Shown piece after piece: positions 1-6,318 of a stretch of DNA of 12,898 bases (the stretch's first letter is position 1; every line of letters starts with the position of its first letter). This DNA is from Gammaproteobacteria bacterium (GTDB taxonomy: Bacteria; Pseudomonadota; Gammaproteobacteria; Steroidobacterales; BM003). The stretch covers positions 1 through 12,898 of the forward strand of contig JAPHSC010000358.1 in NCBI GenBank assembly GCA_026193125.1, in the 5' to 3' direction. The position numbers and the translations under genes are program-made. The notes beneath the pieces are model-generated. The model saw only the letters and a program-made list of their open reading frames with translations. It searched no databases and had not been told where the DNA came from.

Positions 1-2194
1 TGGATTGCGCCATCAGCCACTCCATCGCCACTTCAAAGCTATTTACGGTCTGTTGGTTGTCTCCGCGTACCACATAGGCGCCTTCAGATATCAATTCCCT
101 AAGCTCTTCTCCCACTTCTGAGATTCTCAGATATTCTGGGCTGCGGAAGAAATCCGGCATTACGTGGCGCGGATGATCCAGGCCGTGGGAAAGACGACAG
201 ACATTCAGATAGCCTTGCCCGCCTTCGACACCCTCTTGCCAGGCAACGACGTAAGACTCGCTTTCGGCGGTATCCGTATTCAGGCGGCTCGCCAGCTGCG
301 TAATCCAGGGGTCCCGAGTGTCCGGGTTGGTCAGCAATTCGGCCGAGGCCCGTGGCAGATACAACAATTCACGCAAAAAGCGAGCATCGTAGCGACGTGA
401 CCATCTGTCTATAATAGCCTTTACTTCCATATACTTACGCGCGAGTGACTCAAGACCCGGGCCTTGTATGGGCGGTGCCTCTGGCGAGATGTACAAGGCT
501 GCCTTGTCCATGGCCACATTCAGCAACAGGGCATTCAGCTCGGCATCGTCTTTAACATAATATTCCTGCTTGCCCCGCTTGATCTTGTACAGAGGCGGTT
601 GAGCAATATAGATATGGCCGCGCTCAATTAATTCGGGCATTTGTCTATAAAAGAACGTCAGCAGCAAGGTGCGAATATGCGAACCATCCACGTCGGCGTC
701 AGTCATGATGATGATCTTGTGGTAGCGAAGCTTGTCTGCGTTGAATTCCTCGCGGCCAATTCCACAACCCAGGGCGGTGATCAGTGTGCCCACCTCGACC
801 GAGGATAACATCTTGTCAAACCTGGCTTTTTCCACATTCAGGATCTTGCCCTTGAGCGGCAAAATCGCCTGGGTGCGGCGATCCCTGCCCTGCTTGGCAG
901 AGCCACCCGCCGAGTCACCCTCCACCAGGAATATCTCCGACAGGGCCGGGTCCTTCTCCTGGCAATCAGCCAGCTTTCCTGGCAGGCCGGCAACGTCCAG
1001 GGCGCCTTTGCGCCGGGTCATTTCCCTCGCCTTACGGGCCGCCTCCCTGGCTCTGGCTGCGTCGATGATCTTGGATACCAGGGCCTTGGCCTCCTGGGGT
1101 TGTTCCAGCAGGAATTCCTCCAGGCGCTGCGCGGTCACGGCTTCCACCACGCTTTTCACTTCCGACGACACCAGCTTGTCCTTGGTTTGCGAGGAAAACT
1201 TGGGGTCCGGCACCTTTACCGACAGGACCGCGGTCAGGCCCTCACGGGCATCGTCGCCGCTAGTAGCGACCTTCTCTTTCTTGGCCAGGCCCTCCCGCTC
1301 CATGTAACCGTTGAGGGTACGGGTCAGCGCTCCGCGGAATCCGGCCAGGTGAGTGCCACCATCCCGTTGCGGAATATTATTGGTGAAGCAGTACATGTTT
1401 TCCTGGTAGGAATCATTCCACTGCATGGCCACTTCCACCACGATGTTGTCTTTTTCCGTCTGAAAATAGATAACTGTCGGGTGGATCGGTGTCTTGTTGC
1501 GGTTTAAATGCTGGACGAAGGCGCGTATTCCGCCCTCGAACTCAAATACCGTGAATTCCTCTGTGCGCTCGTCTTTCAGCTCAATCCGCACGCCGGAATT
1601 GAGGAACGACAACTCCCTGAGGCGGCGCGCAAGAATATCGTAGTGGAATTCAATATTGGTGAAGACCGTGGGGCTGGGATGAAAGCGCACAGTCGTACCC
1701 CTGGTATCGCTATCACCAACAACTGCGAGCGGTGCCTCGGGCACACCCATGTGGTATTTCTGCTGATGGACCTTGCCTTCCCGGCGGATGGTAAGTTCAA
1801 GTCGATCCGACAAGGCGTTGACCACAGACACGCCTACACCGTGGAGACCCCCTGAAACCTTGTAGGAATTATCGTCGAACTTTCCACCGGCATGAAGAAT
1901 GGTCATTATGACCTCGGCGGCGGAACGCCCCTCTTCCGGGTGCATATCCACCGGGATACCACGGCCATCGTCACTGACGGTGATGGATTCATCCGCGTGA
2001 ATGGTGACCTGCACGCTTTTACAATAGCCGGCCAGGGCTTCATCGATGGCGTTGTCCACGACCTCGAACACCATGTGGTGCAAGCCGGTGCCATCATCTG
2101 TGTCCCCGATGTACATTCCGGGCCGCTTGCGCACAGCGTCAAGGCCTTTCAATACCTTAATATTCTTCGAATCGTAGGTTTTTGACTCAGTCAT
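1..2194 (-). CDS. gyrB: DNA gyrase subunit B (C-terminus beyond left edge)
   Basis: Encodes the ATPase subunit of DNA gyrase, which with GyrA introduces negative supercoils and removes positive ones ahead of forks. 731 codons are present. The E. coli protein has about 804 residues, so roughly 75 C-terminal residues lie outside. The start is the ATG at 2194, giving MTESKTYDSKNIKVLKGLDA, which aligns with the usual N-terminus; an AGGGG lies just upstream. The GHKL ATPase domain shows EVVDNAIDEA (about 44-53, catalytic Glu44 and Mg-binding Asn48), DDGRGIPVD, and the ATP-lid GGLHGVGVSVVNAL. The Toprim domain has EGDSAGG at 425-431 and DADVDGSHIR from Asp499, supplying the metal-binding Glu and Asp residues. 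The sequence from about 565 to the edge corresponds to the insert found in gammaproteobacterial GyrB. It is last in the dnaA-dnaN-recF-gyrB block, 27 bases after recF. No internal stop is seen. Confidence 0.97.
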   Translation of the reverse strand, partial: MTESKTYDSKNIKVLKGLDAVRKRPGMYIGDTDDGTGLHHMVFEVVDNAIDEALAGYCKSVQVTIHADESITVSDDGRGIPVDMHPEEGRSAAEVIMTILHAGGKFDDNSYKVSGGLHGVGVSVVNALSDRLELTIRREGKVHQQKYHMGVPEAPLAVVGDSDTRGTTVRFHPSPTVFTNIEFHYDILARRLRELSFLNSGVRIELKDERTEEFTVFEFEGGIRAFVQHLNRNKTPIHPTVIYFQTEKDNIVVEVAMQWNDSYQENMYCFTNNIPQRDGGTHLAGFRGALTRTLNGYMEREGLAKKEKVATSGDDAREGLTAVLSVKVPDPKFSSQTKDKLVSSEVKSVVEAVTAQRLEEFLLEQPQEAKALVSKIIDAARAREAARKAREMTRRKGALDVAGLPGKLADCQEKDPALSEIFLVEGDSAGGSAKQGRDRRTQAILPLKGKILNVEKARFDKMLSSVEVGTLITALGCGIGREEFNADKLRYHKIIIMTDADVDGSHIRTLLLTFFYRQMPELIERGHIYIAQPPLYKIKRGKQEYYVKDDAELNALLLNVAMDKAALYISPEAPPIQGPGLESLARKYMEVKAIIDRWSRRYDARFLRELLYLPRASAELLTNPDTRDPWITQLASRLNTDTAESESYVVAWQEGVEGGQGYLNVCRLSHGLDHPRHVMPDFFRSPEYLRISEVGEELRELISEGAYVVRGDNQQTVNSFEVAMEWLMAQS

Positions 2195-2221
2195 CCGAAT
2201 ACCCCTAGAACAATCGACGCA

Positions 2222-3280
2222 TTATAGCACTCTTCTGAGCTTGCCTTGTTCCACGTGAAACACCGCTCCGGTAGTGATTTCGGCCAGATCTTTACGCTGT
2301 AACCCGGTAATAAATCTCTGGGATCCCAGGCTCTGAATGCGGTTAAGAAGACGGGCCAAATGCACTGTGTCTAGCTCCGCGGCCGGATCATCCAGCAACA
2401 ACACCCCGGGGCCGGCATGGGTTTCCATTAATTCGACCTGGGCCAACAACAAGGCCGAGGCCAGTAATTTTTGCTGTCCGCGCGAAACTCGGCCTTTGGC
2501 GACACGCGTATGAACCCTCAATTCCAGGTCCGCCCGATGCGGACCCACCAGTGTGGCGCCAAAATCCCGGTCGCGCTGGCGGCTGTGCTCGAGCGCCTCC
2601 GCCAGGCTCCGATCCGCCGCCCAACCGGATCGATATTTCAGCTCCAATTCGCCTTCCAGAAAAAACTCCACCCAATCACTGGCTACCGGAATCAGTGCCT
2701 GCACATACGCATGACGCATCGAATCCAGGCTAACGCCAGCCTGGATAAGCTCATGATCCCATGCCGATGCGGCCCTGGGCTCTGTTTTCAGGGCTTTGTT
2801 GCGTTGCTTCAGCGCCCGCTGGTAGCGGCGCCAGGTCTCCAGGAAGCTGTGTTCCACGTGGAACACACCGAAATCAAGGAACTGTCTTCTCCCACCGGGA
2901 CCGTCCTCCACCAACTTATGCACGTCGGGGTCGATCACCTGTACCGGCAGATATTCGGCCAGTTCCCCCAGTGATTTGGCCGTTTCGCCAGCAATACGCA
3001 CCACGCGGGAATCCTTGCCGACCTTCAGCCCAAGCACAACCGGCCGCTCATTTCGTTGCACGGTCGCGACCAACTGGAAGTGCTGACAGCCATCGCGGAT
3101 CAAGCTGTCTGGCGGAACAGACCTGAAGGTGCGACCCCTGCCCGCAAAGAACAACGCCTCCAGCAAACTGGTTTTGCCGGAGGCGTTTTCCCCGAAAACG
3201 ATGTTGTTTGAAGCGTCAGGCTGAAACTCTACAGACTCCAGGCACCGAAAATTCTCTATAGAAACACTCTTCAGCGCCAT
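2222..3280 (-). CDS. recF: DNA replication and repair protein RecF
   Basis: 352 residues (E. coli 357). RecF is an SMC-like ATPase that binds gapped DNA with RecO and RecR and helps RecA load at stalled forks. The Walker A motif GENASGKT is at 30-37. The ABC-type signature SRGQQK is at 266-271, and Walker B VLLLDD at 293-298 is followed by the D-loop AELD at 301-304. The conserved QFLDFGVFHVEH stretch (about 133-144) is also present. The ATG at 3280 is chosen because the family's F-R-x-L N-terminal strand begins about ten residues in; AGGT lies about eight bases upstream. It sits 27 bases after dnaN and 27 before gyrB, so the genes are probably cotranscribed. Two parS-like 16-mers lie inside the gene, and both encode VFHVE followed by H or Q. 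Confidence 0.97.
   Translation of the reverse strand: MALKSVSIENFRCLESVEFQPDASNNIVFGENASGKTSLLEALFFAGRGRTFRSVPPDSLIRDGCQHFQLVATVQRNERPVVLGLKVGKDSRVVRIAGETAKSLGELAEYLPVQVIDPDVHKLVEDGPGGRRQFLDFGVFHVEHSFLETWRRYQRALKQRNKALKTEPRAASAWDHELIQAGVSLDSMRHAYVQALIPVASDWVEFFLEGELELKYRSGWAADRSLAEALEHSRQRDRDFGATLVGPHRADLELRVHTRVAKGRVSRGQQKLLASALLLAQVELMETHAGPGVLLLDDPAAELDTVHLARLLNRIQSLGSQRFITGLQRKDLAEITTGAVFHVEQGKLRRVL
2247..2262. promoter_or_regulatory. parS: parS-like ParB-binding site 1, inside the recF 3' end
   Basis: TGTTCCACGTGAAACA matches the widely conserved chromosomal parS consensus TGTTNCACGTGAAACA at every position. ParB (Spo0J) loads here and spreads to build the segregation complex pulled by ParA. 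It lies within recF codons 340-345 (VFHVEQ), about 2.2 kb from the dnaA-dnaN gap. The match is seen in the sequence. Function is inferred, because no parAB genes are in the window. Confidence 0.88.
2850..2865. promoter_or_regulatory. parS: parS-like ParB-binding site 2, middle of recF
   Basis: TGTTCCACGTGGAACA is a perfect palindrome and the form I recall for pseudomonad parS sites. The palindrome extends two bases further each way (2848-2867). It occupies recF codons 139-144 (VFHVEH), 603 bases from site 1. Two near-identical 16-mers in one gene are very unlikely by chance. The palindrome is visible; the assignment as a ParB site is inferred from the consensus. Confidence 0.88.
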
Positions 3281-3291
3281 GAATTACCTGG

Positions 3292-3304
3292 CCGCCCAGG
3301 GCGG
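3292..3304. repeat. Short GC hairpin between dnaN and recF
   Basis: CCGCC, a three-base loop, then GGCGG forms a 5-bp stem just past the dnaN stop codon. On the minus-strand transcript no T-run follows, so it is not a standard intrinsic terminator. It could stabilise the dnaN 3' end or slow readthrough into recF. This is a structural observation only. Confidence 0.35.
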
Positions 3305-3307
3305 TTC

Positions 3308-4408
3308 TTAAAGGCGCATCGGCATTACAACGTATTTGCTACGCGCGCCGCCCGCCTCAGAAATCACACAACTGCTGTTGGAGTCGCCCAGGGTCATCTG
3401 GACCTCATCACCCTCTACCGCACCCAACGCATCAAGCAGGTAATTCACGTTGAAGCCAATCTCGATTTCCTCGCCCTCATATTTCACTTCCACTTCTTCT
3501 TCCGCTTCTTCCTGCTCAGGGTTGTGCGCCTGCATCGTCAGAAGACCTTCTTTCAACTCCAGGCGAATACCGCGGTATTTTTCATTCGACAATATAGCCG
3601 TTCGCTGCATCGCCGCCCTCAGCGCGCCTCGCTCCGCGATCATCACCTGGCTGGCGCCCTGTGGAATTACCCTGCCGTATTCAGGGAAACGGCCATCAAT
3701 TAGCTTGGACGTGAAACGAATACCATCAAGTTCAACACGAATGTGGTTAGACCCGATACTCACCAGCACATCGGTATCTGAACCCAGGAGTCGCTGAAGT
3801 TCCAGGACACCCTTGCGTGGAACGATCACCTGCAAGCCCTTGCTGCTTTCCTCGCTGTCAAAATCGGCTTCGCTCAGCGCCAGACGATGGCCGTCAGTAG
3901 CAACCGCCCGCAAAATCTTGCCATCCACCTCCAGCAACAAGCCATTAAGGTAATACCGAACATCTTGCTGGGCCATCGAAAAATGCGTCTTCTGGAGCAA
4001 TCCGCGAATTGCATTCTGGGGAATCTTCAGCTTCTGCTGAACATTCATTTCTTCGATGGTGGGAAACTCTGTCGCCGGGAGCGTGGAAAGGGTAAACCGG
4101 CTCTTTCCAGAACGGATGGTCGCCTTATCCGCCAACACTGACAGATTTATCTTCGCCCCTTCGGGCAACGCCTTGCAGATATCCAGGAACTTCCGTCCTG
4201 GCAGGGAAATTTCCCCTTCTTCCTCCATGTCCACTTCCGTACTGGCGACCAATTCGACCTCGAGGTCGGTGGCTGTTACCGACAGTACGCCCTTGCGTGC
4301 TACCAATAACATGTTCGCCAGAATGGGCATGGTTTGCCTGCGTTCTACAACCCCGATTACCGCCTGAAGGGGTGCCAGTAGAATTTCTCTGTTCGCGCTG
4401 AACTTCAT
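3308..4408 (-). CDS. dnaN: DNA polymerase III beta subunit (sliding clamp)
   Basis: 366 residues, the same length as the E. coli clamp, ending in the characteristic MPMRL. The homodimer encircles DNA and tethers Pol III, other polymerases, MutS, ligase and Hda through its hydrophobic cleft. Three similar clamp domains are expected at about 1-120, 121-245 and 246-366. Conserved segments seen include the N-terminal LLAPLQAVIGVVERRQTMPI and YYLNGLLLE near 157-165. The ATG at 4408 has a strong AAGGTGA ribosome-binding site about six bases upstream. It follows dnaA after a 208-base gap that looks like the origin, and recF begins 27 bases later. Cotranscription from dnaA or a promoter inside the gap are both possible. 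Confidence 0.98.
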   Translation of the reverse strand: MKFSANREILLAPLQAVIGVVERRQTMPILANMLLVARKGVLSVTATDLEVELVASTEVDMEEEGEISLPGRKFLDICKALPEGAKINLSVLADKATIRSGKSRFTLSTLPATEFPTIEEMNVQQKLKIPQNAIRGLLQKTHFSMAQQDVRYYLNGLLLEVDGKILRAVATDGHRLALSEADFDSEESSKGLQVIVPRKGVLELQRLLGSDTDVLVSIGSNHIRVELDGIRFTSKLIDGRFPEYGRVIPQGASQVMIAERGALRAAMQRTAILSNEKYRGIRLELKEGLLTMQAHNPEQEEAEEEVEVKYEGEEIEIGFNVNYLLDALGAVEGDEVQMTLGDSNSSCVISEAGGARSKYVVMPMRL

Positions 4409-4442
4409 CTTCTCACCTTTAATTATATATCTTAAAGAATAA

Positions 4443-4455
4443 GATCTATTGTTAT
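4443..4455 (+). other. 13-mer-like DNA unwinding motif
   Basis: GATCTATTGTTAT matches the E. coli oriC 13-mer consensus GATCTNTTNTTTT with one mismatch. The sequence continues as TATTAG, like the end of the E. coli left 13-mer. It contains one GATC, a possible Dam/SeqA site. It sits in the most AT-rich DNA of the window. Confidence 0.6.
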
Positions 4456-4474
4456 TATTAGTGCACCAAATATT

Positions 4475-4483
4475 TGTGGAGAA
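4475..4483 (-). promoter_or_regulatory. Degenerate DnaA box near the unwinding element
   Basis: TGTGGAGAA differs from TGTGGATAA at one position. It lies 20 bases from the 13-mer, in the place and orientation that the R1 box has relative to the unwinding element in E. coli oriC. A weaker site than the perfect boxes. Confidence 0.5.
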
Positions 4484-4501
4484 CTAATTTATTAATAATA
4501 A

Positions 4502-4514
4502 AATCAATAAGTTA
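4502..4514 (+). promoter_or_regulatory. Consensus IHF-binding site
   Basis: AATCAATAAGTTA fits WATCAANNNNTTR at every defined base. Its place between the unwinding element with its adjacent box and the perfect boxes parallels the IHF site of E. coli oriC, where IHF bends DNA to help DnaA open the origin. The consensus is short and AT-rich, so position adds weight to the call. Confidence 0.6.
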
Positions 4515-4572
4515 CAAAGCTTTTTCCGGTTAACAAGCAGGCTCTAAACCCGGGTGCCGCTTGTGTACAGCA

Positions 4573-4581
4573 TGTGTATAA
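4573..4581 (-). promoter_or_regulatory. DnaA box (TGTGTATAA)
   Basis: TGTGTATAA is the reverse complement of TTATACACA, a perfect match to TTATNCACA. A partial copy, TGTGTACAG, starts 11 bases to the left at 4562. It lies in the dnaA-dnaN gap 27 bases from the next perfect box. Confidence 0.8.
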
Positions 4582-4597
4582 AAAAGGCCCGTTTTTT
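4580..4597. repeat. A6/T6 inverted repeat downstream of dnaA
   Basis: Six A, GGCCCG, then six T. On the minus-strand dnaA transcript it lies about 20 bases past the stop and ends in a U-run, so it could act as a weak terminator, but the stem is only A-U pairs. It lies between two DnaA boxes and might instead matter for DNA shape or melting at the origin. Confidence 0.35.
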
Positions 4598-4607
4598 CCA
4601 CCACAGC

Positions 4608-4616
4608 TTATCCACA
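4608..4616 (+). promoter_or_regulatory. DnaA box (TTATCCACA) adjoining the dnaA stop codon
   Basis: Perfect high-affinity DnaA box TTATCCACA ending one base before the dnaA stop codon at 4617-4619. It is oriented opposite to the box at 4573 and forms the outer edge of the candidate origin. Confidence 0.85.
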
Positions 4617-5948
4617 TCATCCTGTCAGGGTTCTCAACAGGTTTAAATAGTCTTCATCGATCCGGCTTTCCAGACCACGCAATTCCTTTACCCTCTTGCA
4701 TGCGTGCATCACCGTCGTGTGATCCCGACCGCCAAACGCATCACCTATCTCGGGAAGACTATGATTAGTCAATTCCTTCGACAATGCCATCGCTACTTGC
4801 CGCGGCCTGGTAATTGAGCGGCTGCGTCTCTTGGAAAGCAAATCGGCAACACGAATCTTGAAATATTCTGCCACTGTTTTTTGAATATTCTCGATGGTGA
4901 CCAGTTTTTCCTGCAGCGCAAGCAGGTCTTTCAAGGCCTCCTTGGCAAAATCCAGGGTAATTGGACGGCCGGTAAATTGGGCATTCGCTTTTACCCTGCG
5001 CAAAGCCCCCTCCAGTTCGCGGACATTTGACCTGATGCGTTTGGCGATAAAAAACGCAACCTCTTCCGGCAGGCGCATCCCGGCCGACTCGGCCTTGCTC
5101 ATCAGGATTGCCACGCTGGTTTCCAGTTCGGGCGGCTCAATGGACACGGTCAGACCCCAACCAAATCTGGATTTGAGTCTTTCCTCGAGACCGTTGACCT
5201 CTTTTGGATAACGGTCGCAGGTCAGGATCACTTGCTGTTGACCCTCAAGCAGAGCGTTGAAGGTATGGAAAAACTCCTCCTGTGAACGCTCTTTACCGGC
5301 GAAAAACTGAATATCATCGATTAGCAGCGCATCCAGGCTTCGGTAGGCCATTTTGAATTCGTTGATGGTGTTGTGCTGCAAGGCTCGTACCATGTCTCCG
5401 ACGAAGCGCTCCGAGTGAACATAGGCTACCTTTGCCTCGGGATTGCGAGCCCTGATCATATTGCCCACACTGTGCATCAAGTGGGTTTTGCCCAGACCGA
5501 CACCACCGTAAAAAAACAGCGGGTTGTATGCTTGCCCGGGATTCTGGGCCACCTGGATCGCCGCGGCGCGGGCCAACTGGTTGCTCTTGCCCTCGACGAA
5601 AGTCTCAAAAGTAAATTCAGGGTTAAGACGGCTGCCAAGCAGCTGCGCAACTTCCCTGCGCGGCGCAACGGGTAGGGAAAAATTGGGTGGCGGGACCACT
5701 TTGCTGCGACTGCCGACCTCGATTTTCACTTGTACGCGATTTTCGCCAGAATATTCTTCCACCAGGGTGGAGATTCGAGCCAGGAAATGCTGGTCTATCC
5801 AGCTTACAACGAAGCGGTTGGGCGCCAGAAGGCGCAGCAATCCATCTTCTTCAACCGCCTGCAGGGGGCGAATCCAGGTACTAAGTTGCTGCTCGGGCAA
5901 TTCATGCTCAAGCTGGCTGATACAGCGGTTCCAGATAGATCCACCCAC
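4617..5948 (-). CDS. dnaA: Chromosomal replication initiator DnaA
   Basis: 443 residues from the proposed GTG at 5948 (E. coli 467; the linker domain II here is short, about 84-108). Domain I includes IWNRCISQLEHELPEQQLSTWIRPLQ, a helicase-loading and self-association region. The AAA+ domain has Walker A GGVGLGKT (148-155), Walker B LLIDDIQFF (208-216), the box VII segment ERLKSRFGWGL with a likely arginine finger at Arg261, and sensor-2 NVRELEG. Domain IV ends with the DNA-binding signature IGDAFGGRDHTTVMHACKRV (401-420). GTG 5948 places the start about five residues before the conserved W in domain I. The in-frame ATGs at 6032 and 6011 would add 28 or 21 unconserved residues, and the first lies inside a DnaA box. 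No strong ribosome-binding site is seen for any start. Nearby boxes suggest autoregulation. Confidence 0.95.
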   Translation of the reverse strand: MGGSIWNRCISQLEHELPEQQLSTWIRPLQAVEEDGLLRLLAPNRFVVSWIDQHFLARISTLVEEYSGENRVQVKIEVGSRSKVVPPPNFSLPVAPRREVAQLLGSRLNPEFTFETFVEGKSNQLARAAAIQVAQNPGQAYNPLFFYGGVGLGKTHLMHSVGNMIRARNPEAKVAYVHSERFVGDMVRALQHNTINEFKMAYRSLDALLIDDIQFFAGKERSQEEFFHTFNALLEGQQQVILTCDRYPKEVNGLEERLKSRFGWGLTVSIEPPELETSVAILMSKAESAGMRLPEEVAFFIAKRIRSNVRELEGALRRVKANAQFTGRPITLDFAKEALKDLLALQEKLVTIENIQKTVAEYFKIRVADLLSKRRSRSITRPRQVAMALSKELTNHSLPEIGDAFGGRDHTTVMHACKRVKELRGLESRIDEDYLNLLRTLTG

Positions 5949-5972
5949 TAGGTATTTCGCTTCTCGTTCGGC

Positions 5973-5981
5973 TGTGGATAA
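5973..5981 (-). promoter_or_regulatory. DnaA box upstream of dnaA (TGTGGATAA)
   Basis: Perfect reverse-orientation DnaA box 24 bases upstream of the proposed dnaA GTG. A bound DnaA here would sit over the translation-start region, which suits repression of dnaA and also an origin role. Confidence 0.82.
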
Positions 5982-6022
5982 CACGGGGAAAGGAGCGGGA
6001 GCATAACCCATTCGGGCGCAAG

Positions 6023-6031
6023 TTATCCACA
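6023..6031 (+). promoter_or_regulatory. DnaA box upstream of dnaA, copy 2
   Basis: Perfect TTATCCACA. On the minus strand this box overlaps the apparent ATG at 6032, which is a reason to doubt that codon as the dnaA start. It is 22 bases (about two helical turns) from the next box, in the same orientation. Confidence 0.85.
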
Positions 6032-6044
6032 TCCATGGTCTGAG

Positions 6045-6053
6045 TTATCCACA
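6045..6053 (+). promoter_or_regulatory. DnaA box upstream of dnaA, copy 3
   Basis: Perfect TTATCCACA, in the same orientation as the box at 6023 and at two-turn spacing, so two DnaA molecules would bind one face of the helix. Located between dnaA and the rpmH promoter. Confidence 0.85.
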
Positions 6054-6092
6054 TCCCGGCGCGGGCACCAATTGGCGCAAAGCTTACAGTTG

Positions 6093-6121
6093 TTGACCTG
6101 CGGGTCCCCTGCACATAAAAT
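6093..6121 (+). promoter_or_regulatory. Sigma70-type promoter for the rpmH operon
   Basis: A -35 TTGACC (6093-6098), a 17-base spacer and a -10 TAAAAT (6116-6121) each match consensus at five of six positions. Transcription would start near 6128, giving a leader of about 55 bases before rpmH. It lies 40 bases from the nearest DnaA box, so DnaA could modulate it. Predicted by eye. Confidence 0.65.
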
Positions 6122-6183
6122 TGCCTGTTCACGTCGCGGGACAGCCCAGCCGACGGTTTGGAATTACTGATCAGGTAGGCGAC

Positions 6184-6318
6184 ATGAAACGGACATATCA
6201 ACCCAGCACAATCAAGCGCGCGCGCACTCACGGCTTCCGTGCTCGCATGGCAACCAAGGCCGGCCGTCAGGTCCTGGCCCGCCGTCGCGCCAAGGGCCGT
6301 GCGCGGCTATGCCCCTGA
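6184..6318 (+). CDS. rpmH: 50S ribosomal protein L34
   Basis: 44 residues, very basic, starting MKRTYQPSTIKRARTHGFRA and containing RMATKAGRQVLARRRAKGR, the L34 consensus almost throughout. L34 is a small protein of the large subunit that binds 23S rRNA. The ATG at 6184 is the family start, with AGGTAGG at 6173-6179 as ribosome-binding site. First gene of the plus-strand operon and divergent from dnaA. The last residues (RARLCP) differ from the common RKRL end. rnpA probably begins inside its last codons. Confidence 0.98.
   Translation: MKRTYQPSTIKRARTHGFRARMATKAGRQVLARRRAKGRARLCP

Larger units (their letters stand above)
4409..4616. other. oriC: Candidate chromosomal replication origin (oriC), dnaA-dnaN gap
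   Basis: A non-coding 208-base gap with a strongly AT-rich half (about 4418-4515). Reading left to right it has an E. coli 13-mer-like unwinding motif at 4443-4455, a one-mismatch DnaA box at 4475-4483, a consensus IHF site at 4502-4514, and perfect DnaA boxes at 4573-4581 and 4608-4616 in opposite orientations. Unwinding element, box, IHF site, boxes is the order known for enterobacterial oriC, in a shorter form. Known biology: DnaA-ATP binds the boxes, IHF bends the DNA, and the AT-rich element melts so the DnaB helicase can load. From memory, pseudomonad origins have been located beside dnaA, including this gap. The upstream gap 5949-6183 is the rival or partner site. Confidence 0.75.

Noticed and set aside
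732..1855. Plus-strand open frames opposite gyrB
   Set aside because: They overlap a continuous, highly conserved gyrB frame on the other strand and their translations resemble no protein family.
3708..3718. ACGTGAAAC stretch in dnaN as a parS half-site
   Set aside because: The left half of the palindrome is absent, so it is only a chance partial match.
4422..4427. Perfect TATAAT on the minus strand as a dnaN promoter -10
   Set aside because: It lies 14 bases from the dnaN ATG, so the ribosome-binding site would fall at or before the transcript start, and no acceptable -35 is present. It fits the AT-rich origin better.
5949..6032. N-terminal extension of dnaA from ATG 6032 or 6011
   Set aside because: The added residues do not resemble DnaA domain I, the first ATG is part of a DnaA box, and no ribosome-binding site precedes either.
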